From assembly GCF_963576615.1 (NCBI RefSeq), contig NC_088712.1:23775870-23839869 (forward strand): a DNA stretch of 64,000 nt, written 5' to 3'. The notes under the pieces are model-generated. The model had not been told where the DNA came from. It saw nothing but the letters and a program-made list of their open reading frames with translations, and searched no databases. Position 1 is the first letter of the stretch, and each line of letters opens with the position of its first letter. This DNA is from Watersipora subatra. Its lineage: Eukaryota; Bryozoa; Gymnolaemata; Cheilostomatida; Watersiporidae. Position numbers and translations under genes: made by a program. Shown here piece after piece: positions 49,041 to 61,690 of the stretch.

Positions 49041-50076
49041 AAAATAAAAAAAAATTGTTTCCTCACCCCGGATACCCCGTATGGGTGGTAAATTCTGCTC
49101 TAACTCGGGTCTCCTACCAGAGACCTGGGAGTTTGAGCACTCGTCTCAAGATCTTAGCTGTTCCCAATAGCGCACTTTTCTGCAACTCACCTGAGTTGAT
49201 TGTTGTTGGTATTTGGGCAAGCCACATTTTATGCGCCGGTGTTATTGCGCCCAGTGCCCCAATCACTACTGGAATTACGGTTGTTCTTACATTCCAGCAT
49301 TTTTCAATTTCTTCTCCAAGAGGGAGATATTTTTCTACCTTTTCTTTTTCTTTGCTGGCTATATTGTAGTCATTGGGTACTGCTATATCTATTATAGTAG
49401 CCCTCTTGTTCTCCTTGTCTACCACCACTATATCTGGTTGGTTTGCTAGGACATGCTTGTCAGTTTGGATGTAGAAGTCCCAGAGGATCTTAGCGCGGTC
49501 ATTTTCATTGACCTTACCAGGAGCTTCCCACCAGTGTTGTGGTTTATTAAGGCCATACTCATCACATAGACTTCTATACACAATACCTGCGACATGATTA
49601 TGCTGCTCAGTGTATGCGTTCCCTACTAGCTGTCTGCATCCACTGATGATGTGTTGGATGGTCTCAGGTGCATCTTTGCACAGTCTGCATCTAGGATCGT
49701 CTCTAGTGTGATAGATTTTCGTTTGGAGTTGCCTTGTTGGGAGCACTTGCTCCTGGGCTGCCATGATTAGCGACTCTGTATTGGCCGTTAGGTTTCCTTT
49801 GTTCAGCCACATATATGTCTGGTGAAGGTCGCCACCCTTAGATATTTGTTGGTGGTAAGCACCATGAAGAGGTTTCGTATGCCAGTCAATTTCCTCATCA
49901 TCAGGGCATAGGTCCGTTGTGAGAGCAGCCGATTGAAATTCAGCTAGCAAATTATCTGAGATGGCCATGGAGGCTGCATATGCTTTGATGCTTCGCTCCT
50001 CCTCTTTCACTGTCTGCTGTACACTTTTGAGTCCCCTACCGCCATCTTTCCTATCAAGATACAATCTAATAGTATC

Positions 50077-50080
<4 letters not shown>
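49041..50080 (-). mobile_element. 5'-truncated RLE-type non-LTR retrotransposon
   Basis: The 3' portion of a LINE on - with a short 3' untranslated region (49041-49113) ending in a T/A-rich tail. It lacks the main reverse transcriptase motifs, starting after them at about 50080. (TA)n tracts border it on both sides, so it probably inserted in an AT microsatellite. Confidence 0.85.
49114..50076 (-). pseudogene. C-terminal part of RLE LINE polyprotein (zinc knuckle and endonuclease)
   Basis: An open frame of about 320 residues (the first ~4 precede 50064). It starts in the tail of the reverse transcriptase thumb (RLYLDRKDGGRGL). A CCHC knuckle follows: C126, C129, H138, C143 (counting from the codon at 50064; CRLC then ETIQHIISGC). 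Next is a restriction-like endonuclease core: ILWDFYIQTD, PDIVVVD (D211), TIIDIAVP (D226) and the lysine-rich KEKEKVEKY. This order is the C-terminal half of R2/R4/NeSL-type elements. It is open to its natural stop but lacks the rest of the protein, so it is a dead 5' truncation and not a functional gene. The clade cannot be fixed without the missing reverse transcriptase. Confidence 0.9.
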
Positions 50081-50109
<29 letters not shown>

Positions 50110-50170
50110 TATATATATATATATAGATATATATATATATATATATTTATATATTTATATATATATATAT
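50079..50170. repeat. (TA)n microsatellite, 5' flank of the LINE
   Basis: About 90 bases of AT dinucleotides with a few GATA/TTTA interruptions, directly abutting the truncated 5' side of the LINE. Confidence 0.92.
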
Positions 50171-51559
50171 ACAATATTTAAAAAAGTCTACCTTAAAACA
50201 TGAATAGCTAGAAATGACAATTAATGTTTTCAGTAAGCTTTTACTTTGTATTAATATAATCTAATATTTAAAAATATGTACCGTATAGTTTCCTATGATA
50301 TAACCATTGGTTGTTACGATTGAAAGCTTTTTTGAGCGTGCTCATTTATTTTCCATAAAAATCCAATGACAGAAACATTCATAATTTTTGATTTGCATGT
50401 CCTCCCAGGCATTTCAAAGAAAATATTGTCACTACTGTATAGAGAGAAAGTCAAACAAATTTTGTCTATGTATTTTTATTACAGCCCTGTGTATTTATAA
50501 TTAAATCAGCATGTATATTGATGTTGAAAAAATACATGCAGCCGGCATAAACTGTAGCAAGAATTAACAACAACCAAATACCAGAAATAGAGTTAACATC
50601 ACAGTTATGCTAAGATTTAAATAATGCATCAGAAGCCTTCTACTTGTTGACTGATGAGTATAATTAATGTTGCTGCTCATCTCTATGCGCTGGTAACTTT
50701 AGCTATTAACCTAATGTAGTTTTATATGTGAATAAAGTTAGATTTTTGTTGGCTAAACTTTGGAGGTGTAAGAAAACCAAATCTATCCAAAATACTTAAG
50801 TACAATGCATAATTTTTCACTGGTCTGGTTCATCCTTACACTAAAAACCAGAATGAATTAATTATTTTAGATGAACCTGAAAAACTAAATTAGTATTTCT
50901 TAAAATATATTGTTATTTTCTCTTGGTAGCTGGCAGTTGATTGTCAATATCATGAAACGTGATAGATATATCACTTAGTTTGAATGCCCTTACATTTTTT
51001 TCACTCAACCGATATATTTTTCAGCACTTAGGCTATGAACAGATGTTCCAGTATAACATGGAACACTTCATCAATCTATGTGTATCATAAATGCATCATC
51101 CTTTTGTTCAGTGTTGTTACATACAGTCTCCATGGTTAACCTGACGAACCAAATACCAACTAATACTACAAAATTGCAAACTTTTTGTTCTGCTAGAAAT
51201 TCAAGCGAATGTGCGATTTTGTGTGTGTAATAAATAGGTGTAAACTATCTGACATGTCGCAAGAAGGTTGTTTGACCTGAGCTAGATAGCAAAATACATA
51301 AGTAAAGCCATGCAATTTTTTGTGATCTCTAACTTTAGCGTTACATACTCAGATTTACACATCTCGTAGTGATTAGTTATTCTATGAAAGCATTACACTA
51401 TTATTAAATTCAATTTAAATAAATTTACAGCTAAACTTGCCATAGAATCAACCCATGAATAAAATGCCACAATGTACCAACAGACTACAGTTTTACTCAA
51501 GAATATAGAATATTGTTAATCGTTGGAAATTGGTAGGTTGCTAACAATAAAGACATTGT
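50171..51559. other. AT-rich sequence, no gene seen
   Basis: No supported exon, RNA gene or clear repeat boundary. Confidence 0.45.
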
Positions 51560-52189
51560 CAAGTTCATGAATTGCTCAACCTAGCATTTAAGTTATATAT
51601 TTGATCGAAATTCAGCAAACTGTTAATTGTTTGTAGAAAACTGAGGCGGCAATATGAGGCTTCTCTGTAATGTTGGAAATAAATAATCAAACTGTTTCAA
51701 CCAAAAGAGAATAATAAAATTGACCTGATAGCGAAGATCAACAGCTGTCACATTGAGTCATAATATGTAGTTTAATTCAGGAGCAAATACTGTGAGGATG
51801 ACCAAGTGCCAAACACAATAGTTGAAATGTTGTTTTTTGATTAATCTGACAGTTTTTGTTCCTGAAAGTGTGTTGATGAATGGATTGTTCTATCATAGTT
51901 GTTTACTGTTACCAGTTGCTGCTACTAAGCTGTTTATAACCAGCTTGTGAGTTTGACAGGTTCATAACCTCAAAAGAGGACCACATAATGTGAATTACTG
52001 CAGGTACTCCGGGAAAAAGAAAATTTTTCAACTCGAGTGAAACTATGCTATAATGACGAGCATCGCTATGACAGAAATCTTTTTCACGTTTGCAGACAAA
52101 TGAAATGATAAAAGCAAGTTCAAATATAGAAATAAAATACTCATGACCATAATTTTTCTTTAAAACATTTATTTTGTAAATGTTCGGTT

Positions 52190-53530
52190 CATTAGTCTGA
52201 TCTTATGTATATTTTCATTCAGATATTCTTGTGTACCTTTCATAGATAAATAATCCTTGTGTATAATTTCATAGAGATCTCATGTGTATATTTTTATAAA
52301 GATTGATTGTATATACTGTCATGGAGACTCATTGTGTATATTTTCAAATAGTTTTGGTGTGTATTTTCATAGCATTTTTGTAAATATTAGATTTATATAG
52401 CGGTTCAATGTGTATACATTTAGAGAGGATTATTGTGTATATTTTTATAGATATTATTTGGGTATATTCTCATAGATATTACTCATGAATATTTTAAAGA
52501 AGATTTTTTGTGTATATTTTCATAGAAGTTCCTCGAGTATAATTATTTCTTTAGATATTCCTCATGTATATTTCCATAGAGGACCTTGAGTATATTTTAA
52601 TAGAGGGTCCTTGTGCATATTTTCATAGATATTCTGTCGTGTGTATTTTCATGGAGATTCCTTGTGCATATTCTGATAAAGATTTCTGGTAAATAATTTC
52701 ATAGAGTTTACCTGTGTGTATTTTCAAAGAATTTCATTGTGTATAACTCTATATAGATTGTTTGCATATATTTCTATAGATGAGTGTTATGTATATTCCC
52801 ACGGATATTCTTCACTCACATTTTTTATAGATGACCGTACAGTATTCTTCTATAGAGGTTTATTGTCTATACTTTCATAGACATTCCTTGAGTATATTTT
52901 CATAGCAGCTCATTATCCATATTTTTAAATAAAATAACTGTCTATAGTTTCATAAAGGTTTCTAGTGTATGTTTCATGTTTCCATAGTTTCCTTGTGTAT
53001 ATTTTTATATAAGTTATTTGTAGGTAACTTAAAAAGAGATTTTGTGTATTTTCATATCAAATTATTGTGTATATTTTCTTAGAAATCCTGTCTTTATAAT
53101 GTTATATAGGTTTGATGTGTATATTTCTATAGAAGATGGTTACGTATGTTTTTATTCATATTCATCATGTATATTTTTATAGAGTACCGTTGTGTATGTT
53201 TTCATTGAAGTTCCTTGTGAATATTTTGATATAGATTATTTGTATATATTTTCATAGACATTCCTTGTGTGTATTTTTATAGATATTCCTTGTGGAAACT
53301 TTCAAAAAAATTTATTTGTATATTTTCATAGATATTCCTTGAGTATATGCACATATATATTCTGTGTGCATATTTTGCTAGAATTCTCTTTTGTATATCT
53401 TTATAGAGACATGTGTTTATATTGTGTATACTTTTAAATCGATTCATTGTCTATATATTTACTGAGATTCCTCGTGTATAATTCTATAGTGGTTGTTTGT
53501 GTATATTTTTGAAGAGATTTCATGGACATC
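52190..53530. repeat. Large 25-bp satellite array
   Basis: About 50 imperfect 25-bp units based on TGTATATTTTCATAGA plus a GATTCC-like spacer. It is the longest of the arrays in the window. Units are diverged and some are longer or shorter by a few bases. Confidence 0.88.
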
Positions 53531-53989
53531 CTTGGAAGAATCCTTTGGAGACCTGTTTCCTGTTTTAAATTGAGTCATACCATGGTGTTTATTTTAGCAG
53601 CAAATACTGTGCGTATGGCCATGCTGCAGACACACTACTTCGAATGTTGTTCATGATTTCACCTGTAAGCTTTTTGTTCTTGGAATCAGGATGATGAATT
53701 GGTTGTTTTATCATGGATGTTTACTGTCATTATAAATAAGCTTGTGATTTTGACAGGTTTGACAACCGCAAAAGAGGACCACAAAATGTAAAATACTGCT
53801 GGCACCACAAAAAATAGGAAAACATTCAACACGACTGGTGTGGCGCAGTAATAACAAAAAATCGCTATGACAGAAATCTGTTTTTGTGTTTGAAAATAAC
53901 TGAAATGGTTAAATCAAGTTCATATTAGAAATAAAATGATTCATGACCATGATTTACCATCTTAAAAAGTTGAGTAAACCTTTCAAAAT

Positions 53990-54260
53990 CATTAGTCTGA
54001 TCTTGTGGTTATTTTCATATGTTTTTTGTTGCTAAAGTTATATAGAAATTCATTTTGTATGTATTTATAGAGAATCATTGTGTATATTTCCGTAGAGATT
54101 GCTTGTCTATATTTCTATAGAATTCCTTGCATATACTTCTATTGATTTCTTACATACATTGACATAGAGATATACATTGTGTATATTTCAATATAGGTAT
54201 TTTGTGTATATTCCATAGATATACATTGTGTATATTTTCATAGATATTATTTGTTTACCT
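53990..54260. repeat. 25-bp satellite array, second in copy C
   Basis: About ten units of the same 25-bp satellite after a second copy of its lead-in sequence (ATTAGTCTGATCTTGTG). Confidence 0.8.
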
Positions 54261-55727
54261 CATGGAAACTAATCATTCGAATATGCCAACTTAACCAAAT
54301 TATATGTTTGATTAAAACATGAGTATTCTATTTCAATATTTTCTTACTATGTGAAAAGCTTCAAGTCAGTCTTGCTTGCCTTGACTTACTGACCAGTCTG
54401 TAAAATATTTACAAAATGAAAACAGAGTTGCACTTATTGTGATATTGATAATGTAAATTATAACAATATTAATAAGTTGTGATAAATATACAACCAAACA
54501 TTTATCAAGATGCATTCAAGTAATTATTCTCCTGTAACTTTTAATCAACATGAGTTTTTCATCTGTTCTATCAGATAAAATTTATGAAATAAGATGCAAC
54601 CATGCAGAGAGTAGTTTCAAATTTATGAAAAAGGGAATTGTGGGATTTACTTTAAGCAAGCCCAGAAATAATACTGCTCAGGTTTTAGGTTATGTTCATT
54701 TATTAGTTGTCTACATGTTCATCTCCAAATTTGACAAGAAAAGACTAATTGGTGCAATTTTGAGAAAATGAGATTAACATTACAACCTTATAAAAACAAA
54801 ATTTTAAGTATGGTAATATTCTTATAAAATACATAATCCTAAATATATGTTTAAATGATATCTCGTATTTAACAAACATTTGAATTATAGTATTCCGTAT
54901 ACTTTTCAATGTCGTGAGTTAAAGTTATGCTGGATGTTTGACAACTATCTTAGCCAATTATTACTTTAAACCAAATTATTCAAGTTTGAAGGTTGAATTT
55001 ATTATCAGAGCCGTAACAAATAAACTGTCTGATGTTATTGAGTGATATTGATTGTTAGTGTGCTGCTTACATTTCTGTTCATGCACAAGTTAACCACAGT
55101 ATTTAGCATGTTGCTGCCAATTGAGGGATGTAAGCAGGAATAATCTGACTAGCTACTATATCTGGTAAAATTCAAAAATAAGATTTGCATACACTGCCTG
55201 TTTATGTACATGTATTTAGGAGTGTAAAAAAGGCTTACATTAGTGCAATAATAAAAATAAATCGATAATAAGTAGTACATTAACCATACGGTGTTTGCTA
55301 TTGTACTATGATTATTGGCTAGGATTCTTGACAACTTATGAAATTTTGCAGGTGGTCATCCGATGTTCCTCTTATACTGAGCAAAAATCACACGTGTGGA
55401 GTGCACTCTAAGCGAGCCGAGAACTAATAATATTGAGGCTTTAAGTCATGTACATTCATCAGTTGTCTAGATTTTCATCTCCACACATTAATAAGATAGA
55501 ACACAGGAATGCGGTTGTGAGAAATTTGATATAATCATTATAACTTTTGAACCTTGCTCTAAATAAGGTAATAGTTATTATAAAAGTATTTTAAACCTAT
55601 ATTTAAACATTATGCTGCATTAAACCAACAAATATTGTTTCCATGAAAACTAGTATGATAGCCATTTTGTGTGGGATAAATTCATTTGCAATAATTGTTT
55701 GCATTTTAATGCCAAGATATAGCAATG

Positions 55728-55815
55728 CTATTGAAGTGGGTAGTAGGTAGTATGGCTGTTTGGGAACTTGGAAATCTTTATTTGATTCCAGTTCAGTGCA
55801 ATGCTCTTTTCTTAT
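55728..55815 (+). repeat. tRNA-like module in R1 copy C
   Basis: GTGGGTAGTAGGTAGTATGG followed by TTGATTCCAGTTCAGTGC, matching the position of the modules at 12592, 25722 and 61605. The B-box-like part keeps GATTCC. Confidence 0.4.
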
Positions 55816-56559
55816 AACAAGTTTAGCCTAGTTTTGTGCAATAGAATGAACTTGGCTCTAATCATAGTATAGACAGCTATAAGTCAATTACTAATAGACA
55901 GCAACATTTGATAGATAGAGTGTCTCTATGATAGCATTATTAAAGTCTCTAGAGCAATATTTTTCCAATTTATAACAATACCAAGCTAAGTGCTTTCTGA
56001 GTAGCGGTTTTTCAAGAAAACCATTTGCGCTTACACAAGATAGTAGGGCAACATAGCGGTAATGAAACATACACATTTGTATTCGGTTGATAATCAGTCA
56101 GTGAGCTTTGAAGACAATATATAGGAGTTTTTCATTACCTGCATAGATAACGTGATAATACATCCATAAATGTTATGTATAAACAAGTTGTTAGCAAGTA
56201 GGCTGGTTAAAGATTAAAAGGCTAATTAGTCTAAAAGCTATGAAAAGCACCCATACAGACCATATAAAAAGGCCTAATGAAGCTAAATGCTCTAAAAACA
56301 TCCATGCAAAACTATAGCACTTCAGTTTTTAGGCTGCAACCATATTAATGGAAGCAAAATGGGTCAACTGTTTTTTACAGTGATTGAACACACCTTTTGG
56401 ATTAGTGGTGACTCTCTTTTATAAATTGGTTTTTTGGTTAATAACTCCAAATATTGCTGCACAGGAAATAATGCTGTTAAAAATTCAGAAGGTAAAACTT
56501 CTCAAAAGGCTAAAGATAAAAAGTTAAAAGTAGTGAAGTACGTAACTAACTTCATTATA

Positions 56560-56850
56560 AGTGATTTTCATAAAGATTCCTTTTGCATATTTCCATAGAG
56601 GTTCCTTAGGTATATATTCATAGATATTCATTGTGTATATTTTTTATACAGATTTGTTGAATATATGTTCATAGAGACTCCTTGTGTGTACATGTACCTA
56701 CATGGAGATTCCTCGTGTATGTTTTCATAGAGATTCCTTGCGTATATTTTTAGAGAGATTTGTTGCTTAAATTAAAAAGACTTCTCTGTATGTTTTCATA
56801 GAGAGTTTTAGTGTATATTCTCGTGGCGATGCCTTGTATACCTGGCTAGT
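56560..56850. repeat. 25-bp satellite array between copies C and D
   Basis: About eleven units of the 25-bp satellite. Confidence 0.8.
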
Positions 56851-58256
56851 TCGATGGTTAATCTGAACATAAACAAGCTATTTTAATATTTACTGACACA
56901 TTGCAAAGTTTTAGTGCTGACTAGCTAACAAATCTTTAAAGTATTTAACAACTTGAGCCAGAGTTGTTAAATACCAAATTTAAGTTTCAATAACAAATGT
57001 ACCAATAATATTAAAAGCAAAAACTAATAATAAAAGTACTACCAAACATTTACCAAACTTTTTGAAAGTTTCATTCAATTTTCAGGAATCACAAATCAAT
57101 AATTTGAATACTTCTTTCAAAAAGTTTCTCACCAGCCAAGCTATGCCTTATAATATGTGTTGTATGTCTTTTTTAAAATGCCTTCATATCCTACTTCACT
57201 TTTTATCACAAATTAAGACAGAATTTTTGTCATAATTAAGACAGAAATATGGGACTATTAATAAATAATAAATAAAACAAATTTCAATCCTCAGCATCAT
57301 AAAGTATACTTATTAATTTATTATGCTCATTACATTACCTATTTAATTGGATAATATAATAACCCATTTATCTCACTTATTCTTTCAAACTTGACTGAAA
57401 ATAAAAAAGTAGATTACTAAGTGACTATTTCTCCTCGAAGGTTGATCGATGTATGCTCAAATTCAATATAAATTTACACCTAGATAAAACACTACATTAT
57501 ATTAACACCTACCATAAAATATGATATTGAAGTATAGAAAAATGTTTTTAACTAATGATTTCCCTGTCATTGATACTCAAAATTAGTGTGCATGTCTATT
57601 TGTTTTATCAAATGAGATTCTTGACAACTGATGCAATTGTGCAGAAGGTCATCTGTATGTCATCTTATACTGAACGAAGAATAAACTTGTGGAATGCTTT
57701 ACAAGCAAGTCTAGAATTTACAACATTTGAGCTTTAGTTGGTGTATATTTATTGGATTTATACGTTTTTCTAAGACATTGTCTAGTTCATGAGTTGTTCA
57801 ACTACGATGTAACGATAACCTACTATACCACTAACTTTTAGATTTGTGGGTGCACTACAACCAAGGCTAGAACTAACAACCTTTACTTCATGTAAATTTA
57901 TCAATTGTCTAAATTTATTAAGACATTGTCTAGTTCATGAGTTGTTCAACTTCATTGTGCAAATGTCACTATGTACGAAAAATCTAAAACTTGTACTCAA
58001 GAATATAGAGACATTTATTTGTTGGTAATTGATAGTTTGTTATTCATGAAGATATTATATTGTCCAGTTCATGATTTGCTCAACCTAGCTTTCAGTGTAT
58101 ATTTTTTATTCATATCCATTGACCTTTCAATTGTTTGTAGAAAACCAGGGCAGCAAGATGACACTGTGACGTAAATATTGAAACTAGATACTCAGAATGT
58201 TTCGGGTGTCAGATAAAATGTTTCAACTAATAGTGAAGATCGACAGCTGTTATTTA

Positions 58257-59271
58257 AGGCCGGGCCACACGTATTGTGTAATTTTAACTATTCTGGGAAA
58301 TTCTATTCGTACGAAATTTCTGACCTGCCACACGGAGTTTCTCCACCATGGACTCGTACGAAACTAACTTTCAACTAGCCAATCATAACGCGGTGATAAA
58401 TTGAAGCCGATTCCGTTTCAATCATTTGCTTCAGTACAAACATGCGGGTCAGATCTAAAAAGTTAACGATTTGTGAGTTTCTAGTCGTAATTCCTAATTC
58501 CTAAAATCGGTTGCGGAATGTACACGTAAATTAATTTCGGGGCCTACAATATAACTGCGCGTTAATAAGGTTGTTTCTACGCAACTACAAAACTGCTAAT
58601 GCTAGTTGCACTGAGTAGTTGTAGTAGGCTGTTGTTGTAAATGGTTTTTAGTATACTTTTGAATACAGCTTGTACATTGATAATATTATTACGAACTATT
58701 ACGTATGTACTACATTGAAAAACGGTTATTTTGTATGACTAGAGCAGGTTTTGGCTTGCCAACAAAACCGTTTTACTTTTTCTTTTAATTACAATACAAA
58801 TTTGAACCTGACTTTTCAGCAGTTATTAGCCTTGCTACAAAACAGTTATATTTCTATTAAATACATAATGGAACCTGACTTTTCAGCAAATATTAGTCTA
58901 GCTACAAAACATTTATATTTCCATTAAATCAATCCATTACGGCCATGGTACTACTGATTACATATAATCGCCAACACAGTACGCAGTTTTCAAACCGAGT
59001 TAGGAACTGCGGGCTAAAAACTCGCAAATCGTTATCTTTTTTAGATCTGACCAAACATGCGCAAAAGAAAACGACCTTCAACATTCAACTAACCTTTTCA
59101 ACCGACCAATCAAACAACGATTTGTAGGAATTTCTGACGTTTTGTCCAATTCAGGAACGTTCATCATGCGCAACCAACGATAGACGAATTCGTCCAAATG
59201 TCAATTCGTACGAATCGTTTCGTCCAAATTTCACCGATTTCGTGAGAATTTTGTCTCGTGTAGCCCTACCT
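58257..59271. mobile_element. Harbinger-like non-autonomous element
   Basis: A 1015-bp insertion in R1 copy D. The ends AGGCCGGGCCACACG and (complement of the right) AGGTAGGGCTACACG are inverted repeats. TTA flanks both sides (58254-58256 and 59272-59274) and is single in the empty site at 2190-2200 of copy A. Inverted similarity continues about 230 bases inward (GGTCAGATCTAAAAA, ACGATTTG and others). No transposase is encoded. A 3-bp TTA duplication with GGGC..CACACG ends fits PIF/Harbinger. Confidence 0.8.
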
Positions 59272-59689
59272 TTAGCGTCATACCCAAAAGTTCCTTTTAG
59301 GAGCAAATATCGTGCGGATGACCAAGCCTCGAATGCAAACCTTCAAAATGTATTTATTGATTAATCTGAAAGCTTTTTATTCTTGGAATCAGCATAATAA
59401 CTTGATTACTGTTTACGTAATGACTGTTTACTGTTAATATAAATCAGCTCGAGAGTTTGACAGATTTTTAACCACAAAAGAGGACCACATAATGCGAAAA
59501 TCTGCTGGTACAATGAGAAAAGAAAAAACTTGCAACTGGACTAACATGGTGCAATAATGACAAGCATTGCTGTGACAGAAAGTTGTGTGTATTTGAACAA
59601 AACTGAAATGATTAAACAAGTTAATATGAAAAATCAACTGATGACCACAATGTATCTTATAATAAGTTTTGGGGAACATTGCCAATTCA

Positions 59690-60235
59690 TTAATCTGACC
59701 CTATGTGTACTCTCATATAGATGTTCTTGTTTATGTTTTAAAGAGATGCTTGGTCCATATTTTCTCAGAGATACCTTGTGTATAGTTTCATAAAGATTAT
59801 TTACGTATATTTTATAGAGGTTATTTGTGTATATGCTTGCAGATATCTTGTTGGAAGTTTTTCTAGAGACTCTTTGTGTATATTTTCCTAGATATTCTAT
59901 CCGTACCATTTTATAGAAAGTCCTTGGGTATATTTTCAAATCGGTTCCTGGTGTATATTTTCAAAGAGATTCCTTAGGTATTTTTATAGAGATTATTTGT
60001 GAATTTTTATAAAGATTATTTATGCATACTATCATATAGATTCCTGTATATTCTTATACAGAGATTCCTTCTGTATATTTTCACACAAATTCCTTGGGTA
60101 TAATTTCATCAAGATTCATTGTGTATATTCTCATAGACTTTATTAAGTGTATACTTTCATAAAGATTCTTATTGTATATTTTCAGGGAGACTCCTTGTGC
60201 ATGTTTCCATAGATGTATTTTGTGTATCTAGTAGA
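59690..60235. repeat. 25-bp satellite array, R1 copy D
   Basis: About twenty units, matching 2600-3030 plus 11117-11210. The equivalent of the Kolobok target lies at 60143-60150 (ATTAAGTG) and is uninterrupted. Confidence 0.85.
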
Positions 60236-61604
60236 AAATAAAGGTTTGAATATTTCAGGCTGACTATATTCTATGTTTGATATAAATATAAACAAGCTAT
60301 TTCAATATTCATTTATCATTTGGAAAGCTCAAACCCAGTTTTAAAGAATTCAATGTAGCAGCCTTCCTAAAGTTGACTTGCTGACAAGTCTGCAAAGTAT
60401 TTGAAAGTTGAGTCCGAGTTCAAATTATCATAGTGGAAAACCACTGATAAATGTGCTAGCAAACATTCATAAACTTTTTTGAAGGTCAAAATTATTCAGT
60501 TGTCATAATTAACCAATAATCAATAACAATCAATAATTGAAGTAATTCATGAAAGTAAACTCTCACCCCCGTTACAATATTTCCAATGATTTTAATTAAA
60601 ATGTTGCCAGATCTTGCTTCCTTTTTTTGTCTTTAAAAATTAAGACGGAAAAATAGCACTATTATTAATTCAAACACAAGTTTGACCCCAAAATCAAGTA
60701 ATGTATTCAACAATACATTGGTATTTTAATATATCACATTTAATTGGAACATAAAATAACCCATTTCTTTTACTTGATCTTGCAAATTTAATTGAAGATA
60801 AGAAAGTAGATTACTTGTTGACCACCTCTCCGCAAAGTTTGTTTAATGTATGCCCCAAATTACATAGAAATTAAAATGCAGATAGAAACACCAAAGCTTT
60901 CAATACCTATCATGGAAACACATTGTGCATATTCAAGTATGTAGAAATGCATACAAATCAATAATCTTCCTGTAATTTTGAATCAAGATTAACTTATATA
61001 TGTTCTGTCAAATAGGATCATTGACCAAAAATTCAACTATGCACAAGTTAGCCTTATTTTTTCTAAATAGGATAATGGTGAGATGCACTGTAAGCATGCA
61101 TGTTTACTTTACAACTCTGCTGCATTAAACCAACACTTCAATTACAATACTCATTTTACATTTCATAGTCAAGGCAGGAGTTTATGCTCCGTGTTTGACT
61201 ACTAATTTATCCAACTATCAGTCAAAACAGAGTTATTTAAGTTTGAAGATGGCATTCATCATCTGAGCCGTAACAAATAAACGGCTTGATGTTATTGGAT
61301 GGTACTTATTGTTAGTGTGGTGCTCACATTTCTGTTCCTAAACAAGTTAGCCATACTTAATAGCATGTCTCTGTCAATTGATTGATGTAAGTGGGAATAA
61401 TCTGACTAACTCATACATTTGGAAAAACTACAATAAAAATATTTTGCATGCCCTGTCTCTGCATGTATTAAATGAAATATTAATAAAACTAATCATATGG
61501 AAACGATAATTTTTTTATGAAAACTAGTACAGTAGCAATAAATATGTGGTCTGGTATAATATCATGTGTAATACCTATATGCACGATTATGTCATGTTAC
61601 CGCA

Positions 61605-61690
61605 ATGTGATTCAGCGGTGTAGTGGATAGCGTGGCTGTTTGGGAATATTGATACCCCTGTCTGATTTCAGTGCAGTTCAATTTTTTTTC
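61605..61690 (+). repeat. tRNA-like module in R1 copy D
   Basis: GGTGTAGTGGATAGCGTGGC resembles a pol III A box and GTCTGATTTCAGTGCAG a degenerate B box, followed by a T-rich run. It is the best preserved of the four related modules. Confidence 0.45.

Larger units (their letters stand above)
51560..56560. repeat. Long repeat R1, copy C
   Basis: Matches copies A and D in order: 51580-51660 with 58050-58160, 54990-55160 with 12220-12390 and 61230-61400, 55840-55960 with 12710-12830. The satellite-bearing unit is duplicated inside this copy: a stretch beginning near 51740 (GAGTCATA) recurs near 53565, each followed by a 25-bp array. No coding exon is supported. Confidence 0.7.

Noticed and set aside
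49055-49449. Plus-strand open frames in the LINE fragment
   Set aside because: They are shadows of the minus-strand LINE frame with its zinc knuckle and endonuclease motifs.
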